Of a DNA stretch of 64,000 nucleotides, positions 63,554 to 64,000 are shown one piece after another (position 1 is the stretch's first letter; each line of letters begins with the position of its first letter). Where the stretch lies: assembly GCA_016777225.1 (NCBI GenBank), contig JADHRW010000002.1, positions 65,284-129,283 of the forward strand, written 5' to 3'. This DNA is from Candidatus Thalassarchaeum sp. Its GTDB lineage: Archaea; Thermoplasmatota; Poseidoniia; Poseidoniales; Thalassarchaeaceae. Made by a program: the position numbers and the translations under genes. The notes below the pieces were generated by a model, which was given only the letters and a program-made list of their open reading frames with translations, ran no database searches and was not told the origin of the DNA.

Positions 63554-64000
63554 CTAAAGCGAGCCTATCTCTAATAGTCTTGGCTCAGGGATTCCATCCA
63601 TAGCTTCAGCTATAGCAAGAACTTCCATTCTAGCACCAGCCATAGTAGTCACAAATGGAATATTAAGTTCGACTGCTAGTCTTCTCATCATATTACCATC
63701 GAGAACTGCACCGCCAGTATTTCTAGGAGTATTAATAATCAGATGAATTTTACCTTGACGCATTAAATCTAAAGCATCAGGAGTCATTCCTTCTGTGATT
63801 CTATAACATGTTTCCACTTCTAATCCGCCTTTATCGCGTAATACATTAGCGGTTCCTTTAGTTGCATAAATTTTGAAACCTAAATCGATTAAAGATTTAG
63901 CTTGATTGATAATATTATCTTTATCACTATCCTTTACCGTAATGTATACACCACCTTCAGTTGGAACCGGTGATTCTGTTGCTAATCTCGCTTTCAGATA
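63554..64000 (-). CDS. carB: Carbamoyl-phosphate synthase large subunit, C-terminal part (5' cut by window edge)
   Basis: The 148 C-terminal residues of CarB are open to the right edge. They cover the MGS-like regulatory domain: TEGGVYITVKDSDKDNI, LIDLGFKIYATKGTANVL, CYRITEGMTPDALDLM, LIINTPRNTGGAVLDG and IPFVTTMAGARMEV. A GTG at 63817 is not the true start, since the conserved domain continues upstream. The enzyme makes carbamoyl phosphate for arginine and pyrimidines. Confidence 0.93.
   Translation of the reverse strand, partial: YLKARLATESPVPTEGGVYITVKDSDKDNIINQAKSLIDLGFKIYATKGTANVLRDKGGLEVETCYRITEGMTPDALDLMRQGKIHLIINTPRNTGGAVLDGNMMRRLAVELNIPFVTTMAGARMEVLAIAEAMDGIPEPRLLEIGSL

Overview
The window is AT-rich, gene-dense archaeal DNA. 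Archaeal signature genes are a transcription factor B, aIF2 beta, aRF1, an archaeal-type UMP kinase, class I lysyl-tRNA synthetase, a stand-alone GMP synthase ATP-pyrophosphatase subunit, a Nog1-like GTPase, an XPD-like helicase and the PRTase regulator GfcR. They sit beside bacterial-looking metabolism: two-subunit glycine decarboxylase, SufS/SufE, a lipoate-dependent 2-oxoacid dehydrogenase, FolB, and an E. coli-type GdhA. This mix, the very large secreted proteins and a PGF-CTERM-like tail fit an aerobic heterotrophic planktonic euryarchaeote of the Marine Group II/III type (Poseidoniia and relatives). That assignment is inference from gene content; no rRNA is present.

Layout. 0-14 kb: 3'-truncated glyA, a thrombospondin-type-3 repeat surface protein, tRNA-Asn, ogt, guaA (PPase subunit), purE, a membrane protein, gcvPB/gcvPA, a degenerate SDR, an EF-hand protein, gcvT and tfb. 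14.6-26.7 kb: a SLOG protein, sufS-sufE-sufT, a propeller-fused amino-acid ABC permease with its ATPase, gdhA, an HD phosphohydrolase, a ribbon-helix-helix regulator followed by a hairpin-flanked small ORF, an XPD-like helicase and a possible small heat-shock relative. 26.7-38.9 kb: two large cell-surface genes (2988 and about 985 aa) and tRNA-Leu. 38.9-48.8 kb: folB with a pteridine-reductase-like SDR, then lipA-E1alpha-E1beta-E2-E3-lipB, a class V aminotransferase and ubiX. 48.8-64 kb: peroxiredoxin and thioredoxin-like genes, argS, prf1, pyrH, small zinc-ribbon genes, nog1-like, a pterin carbinolamine dehydratase with a 2Fe-2S ferredoxin and a VAT1-like reductase, aIF2 beta, dut, gfcR, lysS, a MutS-like ATPase and 5'-truncated carB.

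How the genes work together. GlyA and the glycine cleavage genes need folate and lipoyl groups. FolB, the FolM-like SDR and the carbinolamine dehydratase suggest bacterial-style pterin/folate handling, and LipA/LipB can supply lipoate for both glycine cleavage and the 2-oxoacid dehydrogenase. GcvH is not in the window. The amino-acid ABC genes converge on glutamate dehydrogenase, consistent with amino-acid uptake and use. Ends of convergent genes often overlap and no gene-free stretch exceeds 300 bases. No CRISPR array, insertion sequence or prophage was seen. The most unusual items are the giant TgpA-like surface protein with an apparently broken transglutaminase triad, the beta-propeller/permease fusion without a binding protein, an intracellular EF-hand protein, a likely CTG start for lipB, and two strong hairpins flanking a small ORF behind the RHH gene.
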